Made by a program: the position numbers and the translations under genes. A DNA stretch of 64,000 bases from positions 124,001-188,000 of the forward strand of contig NZ_JAHLQO010000003.1 of NCBI RefSeq assembly GCF_018919265.1, written 5' to 3'. The notes below the pieces were generated by a model, which saw only the letters and a list, made by a program, of their open reading frames with translations, ran no database searches and had not been told where the DNA came from. This document shows, in pieces, positions 1 to 7,041 of this stretch (its first letter is position 1; every line of letters starts with the position of its first letter). The stretch is from Peptoniphilus ovalis. GTDB taxonomy: Bacteria > Bacillota > Clostridia > Tissierellales > Peptoniphilaceae.

Positions 1-2
1 TA

Positions 3-530
3 GAAAATCAAAGGGATGGAATTTGTTATATAGTTGATCAACACGCAGCTCATGAGAGAGTAAATTATGAAAAATACTTAGATATGTATCTAAATAAAAG
101 TATTAACTCTCAGATACTTTTAAAACCTGAAATAATTCAGCTCAATCAATTGGAATTTGATAAACTTCAGAATTATTTAGAAATTTTTGAAAAGCTAGGA
201 TTTAAAATTGAAAACTTTGGAGATAATGAGGTTGTTTTAAGAGAAGTTCCAATGATATTCGGTCTACCAACTTATGTTGATTTTATTAGAGATATTATAG
301 ATTCATTAGACAAAAATATTTCATCAAATTATGAAGCTGATTTATATAAAATTATGAAAAAAGCTTGTAAAGCCTCAGTCAAATCAGGCGATAAACTTTC
401 TAACTTGGAGATTGAAGAATTAATAAAGAGTCTTAAAAATTGTGACAATCCTTATACTTGTCCTCACGGAAGACCAACTATTATAGAAGTTTCAATTTCA
501 ACTATTGCAAAATTATTTTTGAGGGAATAA
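3..530 (+). CDS. mutL: DNA mismatch repair protein MutL, C-terminal part (5' end outside window)
   Basis: The reading frame is open from the first base of the window, so only the C-terminal dimerisation/endonuclease part (about 175 residues) is seen; an internal ATG at 84 is not the real start. The endonuclease metal motif DQHA-x2-E-x4-E is complete at 36-71 (DQHAAHERVNYE). The later ACKASVKSGDKL segment and the CPHGRP motif near the C-terminus are the other conserved metal-binding blocks of nicking-type MutL. Known for the family: MutL couples MutS mismatch recognition to strand nicking in bacteria that lack MutH. The intact motif set predicts an active nickase. Its stop codon touches the miaA start, as in the common mutS-mutL-miaA order; mutS would lie upstream of the window. 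Confidence 0.95.
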   Translation, partial: ENQRDGICYIVDQHAAHERVNYEKYLDMYLNKSINSQILLKPEIIQLNQLEFDKLQNYLEIFEKLGFKIENFGDNEVVLREVPMIFGLPTYVDFIRDIIDSLDKNISSNYEADLYKIMKKACKASVKSGDKLSNLEIEELIKSLKNCDNPYTCPHGRPTIIEVSISTIAKLFLRE

Positions 531-1445
531 ATGGAAAATTTAATTATAATTACAGGTCCAACAGGAATAGGAAAGACGGAGTTATCTTTAGAACTTGCTC
601 GAAAATTTAATGGTGAAATAATTTCAGCTGATTCAATGCAAATTTATAAAAATTTAGATATTGGAACAGCAAAAATCAATATTGATTTAACAGAAATCCC
701 TCATCATATGATAGATATTGTAGAACCTTGGGACAATTTTTCTGTTTCAGACTTTAAAAATCAAGTAAACAACTTAATAACTGAGATTAATAATAGGGGC
801 AAAATTCCCTTTTTAGTGGGGGGAACAGGCCTTTATATTAATTCAATAGTTTATAATTTAGATTTTGCAAAAACTGAAGTTGATTGGGATTATAGAGATT
901 ATTTAAATAATTTACTTGAAGAAAAGGGCTCGGAATTTCTTTATGATAAATTGGTTGAATTAGATGAAGAAATGGCTGAAAAAATTCACAAAAATAATGG
1001 ACAGAGAATCATTAGAGCTCTTGAAATAAATAAAAATGGAACAACAAAAGGTAATAACTTTCGAGAAGAAAATAATCAATATAATCTTATATATATAGGG
1101 CTTAATATGGATAGAGAAAAGCTATATAATAAGATAAATCATAGAGTTGACAAGATGATTGAAAAAGGTCTTGTCGAAGAAGTTAAAAATATTCTTGAAA
1201 CCGGAATAGATAAAAATACCCAATCCCTTAAAGCCATAGGATACAAAGAAGTTATTTCTTATTTAGATAAAGATATAGATTATGATGAAATGATTGAGCT
1301 AATAAAAAGAAATTCTAGAAGATATGCAAAAAGACAGCTTACTTGGTTTAGAGCTGACAAGAGAATCAAGTGGTTTGATAGAGAAGCAAATACATTAATT
1401 AGTGATATAGAGAGCTATATAGGAGAAAAAATTGGCAGAATATAA
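531..1445 (+). CDS. miaA: tRNA dimethylallyltransferase MiaA
   Basis: 304 residues, normal family length. It transfers the dimethylallyl group from DMAPP to A37 of tRNAs reading UNN codons, the first step of i6A/ms2i6A formation in the cytoplasm. The P-loop GPTGIGKT is at residues 9-16 and is followed by the DSMQIYKNLDIGTAK substrate-binding segment; HHMIDIV, VGGTGLYI and the later AIGYKEV block are typical. The ATG follows GAGGG by a few bases and directly abuts the mutL stop, so the two are translationally linked. The 3' end overlaps the next gene by 14 nt. Confidence 0.97.
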   Translation: MENLIIITGPTGIGKTELSLELARKFNGEIISADSMQIYKNLDIGTAKINIDLTEIPHHMIDIVEPWDNFSVSDFKNQVNNLITEINNRGKIPFLVGGTGLYINSIVYNLDFAKTEVDWDYRDYLNNLLEEKGSEFLYDKLVELDEEMAEKIHKNNGQRIIRALEINKNGTTKGNNFREENNQYNLIYIGLNMDREKLYNKINHRVDKMIEKGLVEEVKNILETGIDKNTQSLKAIGYKEVISYLDKDIDYDEMIELIKRNSRRYAKRQLTWFRADKRIKWFDREANTLISDIESYIGEKIGRI

Positions 1446-2727
1446 TAGATTATTTGAAGAAGAATATGGAATTAAAGAAAAAGTAATAAATTTTGTAAAT
1501 CAAAGGGAAGAGGAGTTGCTTAAAAGGTTTAAAGAATTTAGCGATGTTTCACAATACAATCAAGTTAAAATCTTAAAAGCAATGCAAGAAGAAGATTTAA
1601 AATCCACTGACTTTAACTGGACCACTGGATATGGATATGGAGATATAGGAAGAGATAAAGTTGAAAGAATATTTTCTAGAATATTTAAAACTGAAGATAG
1701 TTTAGTTAGACCTAATATTGTATCTGGGACTCATGCAATAACTATCGCTTTAAAATCAGTTTTAAAACATGGGGATCATTTTGTTTCTATAACATCTACT
1801 CCTTATGACACACTTCAAAAAGTAATAGGTTTAAGAGGTAATAGTGAAGACTCACTAATAAATTCTGGACTAGAGTATTCTGAAGTTCCATTATTAGAAG
1901 ATAATAAAATTGATATATCTAATATAAAAAATTACATCAAAGATAATACAACTCTAGCAATTTTACAAAGATCAACTGGATATTCAAATAGAAGAGCATT
2001 CACAGTATCTGAATTAAAAGAGGCAGTAGATGAAGTTAGAAAAATAAATCCAGATATAAAAATATTTGTTGATAATTGTTACGGGGAATTTACAGAAATT
2101 ATTGAACCTAGCGAAATTGGAATAGATATTATGGCTGGATCACTTATAAAAAACCCAGGCGGTGGTCTTGCTTATACTGGTGGCTATATTACTGGAGATT
2201 CTAAACTAATTGAAAAATCTGCAAATATTTTAACAGCACCTGGAATAGGTAAAGACTGTGGACTTACTTTTGGTATGACAAGACAAATTTTACAAGGCTT
2301 ATTTTTATCGCCTAAAATTGTTGAAGATGCGTTAAAAGGCGCAACATTATTTGCAAAATGTTTTGAAGATTTAGGATTTTCATCAATTCCTTCAAGCACT
2401 GATAAGAGGAGCGATATTGTAACTGCCATAAAACTTGGAGATTCAGAAATTCTTGAAACATTTTGTAAATATATTCAGTTTTCATCTCCAGTTGATTCAC
2501 AATTTACTCCAATTCCATGGGATATGCCAGGATATGACGATCAAGTAATAATGGCTGCAGGTGATTTTATAGAAGGCTCTTCAATTGAACTTTCAGCAGA
2601 CGGACCTATGAGAGAACCTTATTATGTATATTTCCAAGGTGGGCTTTCTTATTACCACATTAAATTTGCACTAATAAACTTGTTAAATGCCCTTGATAAA
2701 AACAAATTAATAGAAATAAATTATTAA
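1432..2727 (+). CDS. PLP-dependent YnbB / methionine gamma-lyase-family protein
   Basis: 431 residues of the family annotated as aluminium-resistance or methionine gamma-lyase-like protein, found next to miaA/hfq in many Firmicutes (YnbB in Bacillus subtilis). Visible hallmarks are the Gly/His-rich SGTHAI segment, the VDNCYGEF stretch that should hold the PLP-binding aspartate, and SLIKNPGGG, where Lys240 is the expected Schiff-base lysine. The start is TTG at 1432, six bases after AGGAG (1421-1425), inside the end of miaA. The fold and cofactor are clear, but the true substrate of this subgroup is not established, so the methionine lyase name should be read as family homology only. A bidirectional terminator follows. 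Confidence 0.88.
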   Translation: MAEYNRLFEEEYGIKEKVINFVNQREEELLKRFKEFSDVSQYNQVKILKAMQEEDLKSTDFNWTTGYGYGDIGRDKVERIFSRIFKTEDSLVRPNIVSGTHAITIALKSVLKHGDHFVSITSTPYDTLQKVIGLRGNSEDSLINSGLEYSEVPLLEDNKIDISNIKNYIKDNTTLAILQRSTGYSNRRAFTVSELKEAVDEVRKINPDIKIFVDNCYGEFTEIIEPSEIGIDIMAGSLIKNPGGGLAYTGGYITGDSKLIEKSANILTAPGIGKDCGLTFGMTRQILQGLFLSPKIVEDALKGATLFAKCFEDLGFSSIPSSTDKRSDIVTAIKLGDSEILETFCKYIQFSSPVDSQFTPIPWDMPGYDDQVIMAAGDFIEGSSIELSADGPMREPYYVYFQGGLSYYHIKFALINLLNALDKNKLIEINY

Positions 2728-2733
2728 AAAAAG

Positions 2734-2766
2734 AACTTGCTACAAATTAAAGTAGCAAGTTTTTTA
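2734..2766. terminator. Bidirectional terminator between ynbB-like gene and lexA
   Basis: Ten-base-pair perfect stem (2734-2743 with 2752-2761) with an 8-nt loop, followed by T-runs on both strands. It sits between two convergent genes and can serve both. Confidence 0.88.
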
Positions 2767-2790
2767 ATTAGCTTGATCAAAATAATTAAA

Positions 2791-3411
2791 TTAAATAAAT
2801 TTTCTATATAGTCCTATAATTTTACCAAGTATTGAAATTTCTTTAAAATACATTGGCTCCATATTATCATTTTCTGGTTGTAATCTATAACCATCACTTT
2901 CTTTGTAGAAAGTCTTTATTGTAGCTTCATCTTCAATAAGTGCTAAAACCTTATCACCGTTTTTTGCAGTATTTGTCTTTTCAATAATTACATAATCATC
3001 GTCAAAAATTCCAGCATTAATCATACTTTCTCCAGAAACTCTTAAAATAAAAACTTCTTTGTCAGAAACAAAGTCAAGAGGTAGGGGAGTAGTATCTTCT
3101 ATATTTTGAACTGCAAGAATTGGTGCACCAGCAGTTACCTTACCAAGTACAGGGATATCAACAGTCTTTTTCTTTGGAATTAAGTCATCATCGTCTTGTG
3201 GAACAATTTCTATAGCTCTAGTCTTGGAAGCATCTTTTCTTATATAATTTTTGCTCTCAAGTTTTTCCAATGCATAATAGACAGTTGAAGTCGATTTAAT
3301 ATTACAACCAGTACAAATTTCACGAACAGTAGGCGGGTAACCCTTAGATTCAATAAACCTTTTAATGAAAAAAATAATTTCTAAATCTCTTTGGTTTAAA
3401 TCCTCGTACAT
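2791..3411 (-). CDS. lexA: SOS repressor LexA
   Basis: 206 residues from the ATG at 3411, which follows AAGGAGGT at ideal spacing; an upstream in-frame start (3450) would include that ribosome site and is rejected. Residues 1-70 form the winged-helix DNA-binding domain (TVREICTGCNIKSTSTVYYAL). The self-cleavage bond is Ala94-Gly95 (VTAGAP). The catalytic dyad is Ser129 (SGESM) and Lys166 (EATIKTF), so the protein should undergo RecA-stimulated autoproteolysis. It is divergent from a YneA-like gene with shared operators in between, as in B. subtilis lexA-yneA. Autoregulation is expected because an operator abuts its own -35 box. Confidence 0.97.
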   Translation of the reverse strand: MYEDLNQRDLEIIFFIKRFIESKGYPPTVREICTGCNIKSTSTVYYALEKLESKNYIRKDASKTRAIEIVPQDDDDLIPKKKTVDIPVLGKVTAGAPILAVQNIEDTTPLPLDFVSDKEVFILRVSGESMINAGIFDDDYVIIEKTNTAKNGDKVLALIEDEATIKTFYKESDGYRLQPENDNMEPMYFKEISILGKIIGLYRKFI

Positions 3412-3440
3412 ATTTATACCTCCTTTTCTAATTTTATTTA

Positions 3441-3469
3441 ATAATATCATATATGAACAACTATTTCAA
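3441..3469 (-). promoter_or_regulatory. lexA promoter
   Basis: On the minus strand, TTGAAA (plus 3464-3469) and TATTAT (plus 3441-3446) are separated by 17 bp, upstream of the lexA ribosome site. The first LexA-type box begins at the last base of the -35. Confidence 0.8.
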
Positions 3470-3478
3470 ACTCTTGTT
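3469..3478. promoter_or_regulatory. LexA operator box 1
   Basis: Core AAC-TCTT-GTT, the AAC-N4-GTT dyad of the Gram-positive SOS box. On the other strand it reads AACAAGAGTT, the same core as box 2. It touches the lexA -35. The assignment is from motif and position, not experiment. Confidence 0.7.
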
Positions 3479-3499
3479 TAAAAATGTCTGGAAAATCTA

Positions 3500-3528
3500 T
3501 TGACAAAAAAGAACAAGAGTTGTAACAT
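3500..3528 (+). promoter_or_regulatory. Promoter of the YneA-like gene
   Basis: TTGACA (3500-3505), 17-bp spacer, TAACAT (3523-3528). LexA boxes 2 and 3 lie in the spacer and over the -10, so LexA binding would block RNA polymerase. Confidence 0.8.
3512..3521. promoter_or_regulatory. LexA operator box 2
   Basis: Core AAC-AAGA-GTT within GAACAAGAGTTG, close to the Firmicutes GAAC-N4-GTTC consensus; located in the promoter spacer. Confidence 0.75.
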
Positions 3529-3533
3529 ATGTT
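3524..3533. promoter_or_regulatory. LexA operator box 3
   Basis: AACATATGTT, a perfect 10-bp palindrome of the AAC-N4-GTT type that covers most of the -10 element. Its centre is 12 bp from the centre of box 2. Confidence 0.72.
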
Positions 3534-3600
3534 TAGAACTTGTATTTGATATGTATGTTCGACACAATTGTTTAGAACTTTTATTTTTTAGAGGTGAATC

Positions 3601-3897
3601 ATGAAAAAAGTTAGAATTTATAAGACAAAAGTTTTATTATTTTTATTTACAATATTAATATTTAATTTAGGGCTAATTGTAACTGGAGAAAATAATATTA
3701 ATCCAATTAAAAATAATGAAAAATCCTTTGTTATATATACAGTAAAATCAGGAGATACATTTTGGACTATAGCAAATAATTATAATTATAGTAATAAAAT
3801 GAAATTCATAAGTGATATTGAAAGAATTAATAATTTGAATTCCGAAAGCTTGAAACCTGGTTATAAAATTGCAATTCCTATTTATAAAAGTAAATAG
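3601..3897 (+). CDS. Small LysM membrane protein, YneA-like SOS cell-division inhibitor
   Basis: 98 residues: short positively charged N-terminus, one hydrophobic segment (about 11-28), then a LysM domain (about 46-93, YTVKSGDTFWTIA to LKPGYKIAIP). B. subtilis YneA has the same size and plan and is likewise divergent from lexA; it delays division after DNA damage. Here the promoter carries two LexA-type boxes and the ATG follows GAGGTG, so SOS induction is the natural reading. The function is inferred from architecture and neighbourhood; a generic peptidoglycan-binding LysM protein is the alternative. The hydrophobic segment could be a signal peptide or a membrane anchor. Confidence 0.8.
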   Translation: MKKVRIYKTKVLLFLFTILIFNLGLIVTGENNINPIKNNEKSFVIYTVKSGDTFWTIANNYNYSNKMKFISDIERINNLNSESLKPGYKIAIPIYKSK

Positions 3898-3923
3898 TTG
3901 AACTTAATACACCTATATTTAAT

Positions 3924-3952
3924 TTGACTTATATTATTAAAAGATATACAAT
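3924..3952 (+). promoter_or_regulatory. Promoter of the RNase Y gene
   Basis: TTGACT (3924-3929), 17-bp spacer, TACAAT (3947-3952). The transcript would begin near 3959, where a 6-bp hairpin (3960-3965 with 3971-3976) lies at the very 5' end. Confidence 0.75.
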
Positions 3953-4029
3953 TATTTAAGGATAATTTTTTTATCCATTGATTTATGATTTTAAAATTTG
4001 AAACATGAAAATTGAATAGGAGGTGTATG

Positions 4030-5556
4030 ATGGTTTTATATATTTTATTATCTGTAATTATTGGCTTAGCCATAGGCTATGCTGTTAGAAAATATATTTC
4101 AGAAGGAAAGATTAATAATGCTGAACAGATAGCTCAAAAACTAGTATATGAAGCTGAAAATCAGGCTCAAACACAAAAGAAAGTTTTACTTGTTGAAGCT
4201 AAAGAAGAAATTCAAAAGCTAAGAACGGAGCAAGAAAATGAAGCAAAATCTAGAAGAGCTGAAATTAAAGAAATGGAAGACAGACTTCTTGATAAGGAAA
4301 AACTTCTTGATAAGAAATCTTCACAGGTAGAGAAAAAAGATGAAAAACTTACTAGAAAATTAGAAGGCTTGAGAGAAAAAGAAGAAGCCGCAGATGATTT
4401 AGTTAAACAGAGAGAAGAAGAACTGCAAAAAGTAGCTGGACTTACTAAAGAAGAAGGTAAGGATATTCTTTTAAATGAACTTAGAAAAGAAATAACTAAT
4501 GAATCAGCACTAATTATTAAAGAAAACGAAAACAGAATTAAAGAAGAATCTAGTAAATACGCAAGAAATATAATTTCACAAGCTATCCAAAGATGTGCAG
4601 CTGATCAAGTAGCTGAATCTACTGTAGCTGTTGTTAATTTACCTAACGATGAGATGAAAGGTAGAATTATTGGTAGAGAAGGTAGAAATATTCGTGCCAT
4701 TGAATCTATAACAGGTGTAGACTTAATAATCGATGATACTCCAGAAGCGGTTGTATTATCTTGCTTTGACCCAATAAGACGTGAAATAGCAAGAGTTGCT
4801 CTTGAAAAACTTGTTAATGATGGAAGAATCCATCCAACAAAAATAGAAGAAACTGTTGAAAAGGCTAGATCAGAAGTCGAAACTATTATTAAGGAATCTG
4901 GAGAGCAAGCAGCTTATGATGCTGGAGTGCACGGACTTCATCCTGAAATTATTAAATATTTAGGTAGATTAAAATATAGAACAAGCTACGGACAAAATAA
5001 TTTAAAACACTCTGTAGAGGTTTCTGAAATTGCTGGTCTTTTAGCCAAAGAACTAGGAGCAGATGTCAAACTTGCTAAACGTGGAGGTCTTCTTCATGAT
5101 ATTGGAAAATCTATAGATAGAAATGTTGATTTACCACATGTTGATGTAGGCGTTGAAATTGCCAGAAAATACAATGAATCTGAATATGTAATTAACGCAA
5201 TTCAATCACATCATGGTGATGTAGAACCTAATTGCGTAGAATCTATCTTAGTTCAAGCTGCAGATGCAATTTCTGCTGCAAGACCTGGAGCTAGAAGAGA
5301 AACAGTTGAATCCTATATCCAAAGACTTGAAAAGCTTGAAGAAATTGCAAATGAATTTGATGGAATTGAAAAATCTTATGCAGTTCAAGCAGGACGTGAA
5401 GTTCGAATTATTGTAAAACCTGAAAAAATATCTGAAGCAGAAATAACAATTACCGCTAGAGATATTGTTAAGAGAATAGAAGCTGAACTAGATTTCCCAG
5501 GTCAAATTAAGGTAAATGTCATTAGAGAAACTAGAGCAGTTGAATATGCTAAATAA
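4030..5556 (+). CDS. rny: Ribonuclease Y
   Basis: 508 residues from the ATG at 4030, six bases after AGGAGG; the ATG at 4027 is too close to the ribosome site, and the farther TTG at 4012 lies upstream of it. Order of domains: N-terminal membrane helix (about 3-20), a long charged coiled coil to about 180, a KH domain ([15 protein letters not shown]) and an HD domain with His356-Asp357 ([10 protein letters not shown]) and the [10 protein letters not shown] segment. RNase Y is the membrane-anchored endonuclease that starts mRNA decay in Firmicutes. In many clostridia it follows recA; here it has moved beside lexA and has its own promoter and terminator, so it forms a single-gene unit. Confidence 0.96.
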   Translation: MVLYILLSVIIGLAIGYAVRKYISEGKINNAEQIAQKLVYEAENQAQTQKKVLLVEAKEEIQKLRTEQENEAKSRRAEIKEMEDRLLDKEKLLDKKSSQVEKKDEKLTRKLEGLREKEEAADDLVKQREEELQKVAGLTKEEGKDILLNELRKEITNESALIIKENENRIKEESSKYARNIISQAIQRCAADQVAESTVAVVNLPNDEMKGRIIGREGRNIRAIESITGVDLIIDDTPEAVVLSCFDPIRREIARVALEKLVNDGRIHPTKIEETVEKARSEVETIIKESGEQAAYDAGVHGLHPEIIKYLGRLKYRTSYGQNNLKHSVEVSEIAGLLAKELGADVKLAKRGGLLHDIGKSIDRNVDLPHVDVGVEIARKYNESEYVINAIQSHHGDVEPNCVESILVQAADAISAARPGARRETVESYIQRLEKLEEIANEFDGIEKSYAVQAGREVRIIVKPEKISEAEITITARDIVKRIEAELDFPGQIKVNVIRETRAVEYAK

Positions 5557-5564
5557 TGTAATAG

Positions 5565-5593
5565 AGCCTGACTGTATGTCAGGCTTTTATTTT
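5565..5593 (+). terminator. Terminator after rny
   Basis: Stem AGCCTGAC/GTCAGGCT (5565-5572 with 5578-5585), 5-nt loop, then a T-rich tail. Confidence 0.88.
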
Positions 5594-5612
5594 TATATAA
5601 GTAGGTGAGAAA

Positions 5613-6590
5613 TTGATAAGTTCAAATTTAATTGACGATTTCCTTGATTATCAAAAATCTACAAAAGGACTTTCTGATAATACTATTAAAGAGTATTATT
5701 ACGACTTAAGAATTTTTGTTAGATTTGTAAAAAAAAGAAAAGGGTTAATAGAAGACGGAACTGATTTTGAAGATATAATTATTGAAGACATCACACCAGA
5801 ATTGCTAGAATCAGTTACAAAGCAAGATATTTATGCCTATAATGCATTTCTCGAGAAAGAGAGAAAAATAGGAAATAGGGGTAAATTTAGAAAGCTATCT
5901 TCGATTAGAAGTTTTTACAATTATCTATTTACTAAAATCGATGTAATTGATAAAAATCCTGTAGTAGATATTGATATGCCTAAAATTGAAAAAACTCTTC
6001 CAGTATACTTAACTCTGGAGCAAAGCAAAAATCTTTTAAAAACTATAGAAAACTCAAAATCAAAACCCATTTACAAAAAAAGAGATTATGCAATAGCTAC
6101 ATTATTTTTAAATTGTGGAATGAGACTTTCTGAACTTTCTGGAATTAATTTATCACATATTGAAAATGGAAATACTTTGACAGTTGTAGGTAAGGGAAAT
6201 AAAGAAAGGACTATATATTTAAACGAAGCTTGTATTCGAGCAATAGATGATTACTTAAAACTTAGACCTCAGGTCAAAGATGACGCACTATTTTTATCAA
6301 TGAGAGAAAATAGGATGAGCAATAGATCTATACAACATATGATTGAAAAACATATGAAAAATTCTGGGTTAGATACTACAAAATATTCAGTTCATAAATT
6401 AAGACATACAGCAGCAACATTAATGTATGAGTATGGTAATGCAGATATAAGATCACTTCAAGAGATATTAGGACACGAATCAGTAAATACTACAGAAATA
6501 TATACTCATGTAAATAAAAAATCTCTTAGGAAAATGGTTGAATCAAATCCTTTATCAAATCTAAATGCTAGTGAGGAGGAAGAAGAATAA
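5613..6590 (+). CDS. Tyrosine recombinase of the XerC/XerD type
   Basis: 325 residues with a TTG start after AGGTGAG. N-terminal SAM-like core-binding domain (about 1-110) and a C-terminal catalytic domain with the full residue set: Arg171 (GMRLSEL), Lys194 (VGKGNKER), His261 and Arg264 (HKLRHTA), His288 (LGHES) and Tyr297 (IYTHV). Xer recombinases resolve chromosome dimers at dif during division together with FtsK, which is also encoded in this window (16697). It is somewhat longer than the usual 300 residues and ends in a run of glutamates. No integrase-style neighbours or attachment repeats are seen, so a housekeeping Xer is favoured. XerC versus XerD cannot be decided here. Confidence 0.9.
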   Translation: MISSNLIDDFLDYQKSTKGLSDNTIKEYYYDLRIFVRFVKKRKGLIEDGTDFEDIIIEDITPELLESVTKQDIYAYNAFLEKERKIGNRGKFRKLSSIRSFYNYLFTKIDVIDKNPVVDIDMPKIEKTLPVYLTLEQSKNLLKTIENSKSKPIYKKRDYAIATLFLNCGMRLSELSGINLSHIENGNTLTVVGKGNKERTIYLNEACIRAIDDYLKLRPQVKDDALFLSMRENRMSNRSIQHMIEKHMKNSGLDTTKYSVHKLRHTAATLMYEYGNADIRSLQEILGHESVNTTEIYTHVNKKSLRKMVESNPLSNLNASEEEEE

Positions 6591-6662
6591 AACATAATTA
6601 TTTTTTCTAATTTAAATAGTAATTTTAGGTGGAGAATAGAGAGAAAATTAAATTTAATACAC

Positions 6663-6711
6663 AAAAATAGTCACAAAATAATAATTTTGTGACTATTTTT
6701 GTTTTATTTTT
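6663..6711 (+). terminator. Terminator downstream of the Xer gene
   Basis: Seventeen-base-pair perfect stem (6663-6679 with 6684-6700), 4-nt loop, then GTTTTATTTTT. The A-run before the stem makes it potentially bidirectional. Confidence 0.88.
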
Positions 6712-7016
6712 AAAGATTTTTGCTTTTTCTTGTTTTTTTGTCTTTTTCTATGATCTATTAAATTTTTAGATTTTCCCAAATTCATTTAAATAATTACTTC
6801 CAAAACACCCCCAAAATTAGGTTTTTATTCTTCCTTCATAGAAATTCCTCATTATATTAAATATTGTTTTAAAAAATATTTAGTCTTAATGTTAAAATTA
6901 TTATTATTTCTTTTCATACTTTTTTACTTTAATGTATTCATAACCCTTCTATAATTATTTTATATATTATACATTTGTTCTGAATATATGTTTAGATATT
7001 TTGTTCCCAATTATTG

Positions 7017-7025
7017 TGTTATAAT
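7017..7025 (+). promoter_or_regulatory. Candidate extended -10 promoter of rqcH
   Basis: TGT followed by TATAAT (7020-7025) with no good -35. It would place the transcript start almost on the ribosome site at 7031-7038. Confidence 0.45.
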
Positions 7026-7041
7026 ATCTAAAGGTGATCAA

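Larger units (their letters stand above)
6591..7041. other. Long AT-rich intergenic region between the Xer gene and rqcH
   Basis: About 450 bp without a credible gene. It contains a ribosome-site-like AGGTGGAG near 6629 with no ORF behind it, the strong hairpin at 6663-6700, a pyrimidine-rich stretch at about 6700-6960, and a candidate extended -10 promoter just before rqcH. No tRNA or known riboswitch fold was recognised. Confidence 0.6.

Noticed and set aside
3960-3976. Terminator between the YneA-like gene and rny
   Set aside because: Only a 6-bp AT-rich stem located downstream of the rny promoter; more likely part of the rny 5' end than a terminator.
4012-4029. RNase Y start at TTG 4012
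   Set aside because: It lies before the AGGAGG site and adds six residues ahead of the normal membrane anchor; the ATG at 4030 is correctly spaced.
5613-6590. Integrase of a mobile element
   Set aside because: No excisionase, phage or conjugation genes and no flanking repeats; protein size and Xer-type active site fit the housekeeping recombinase.
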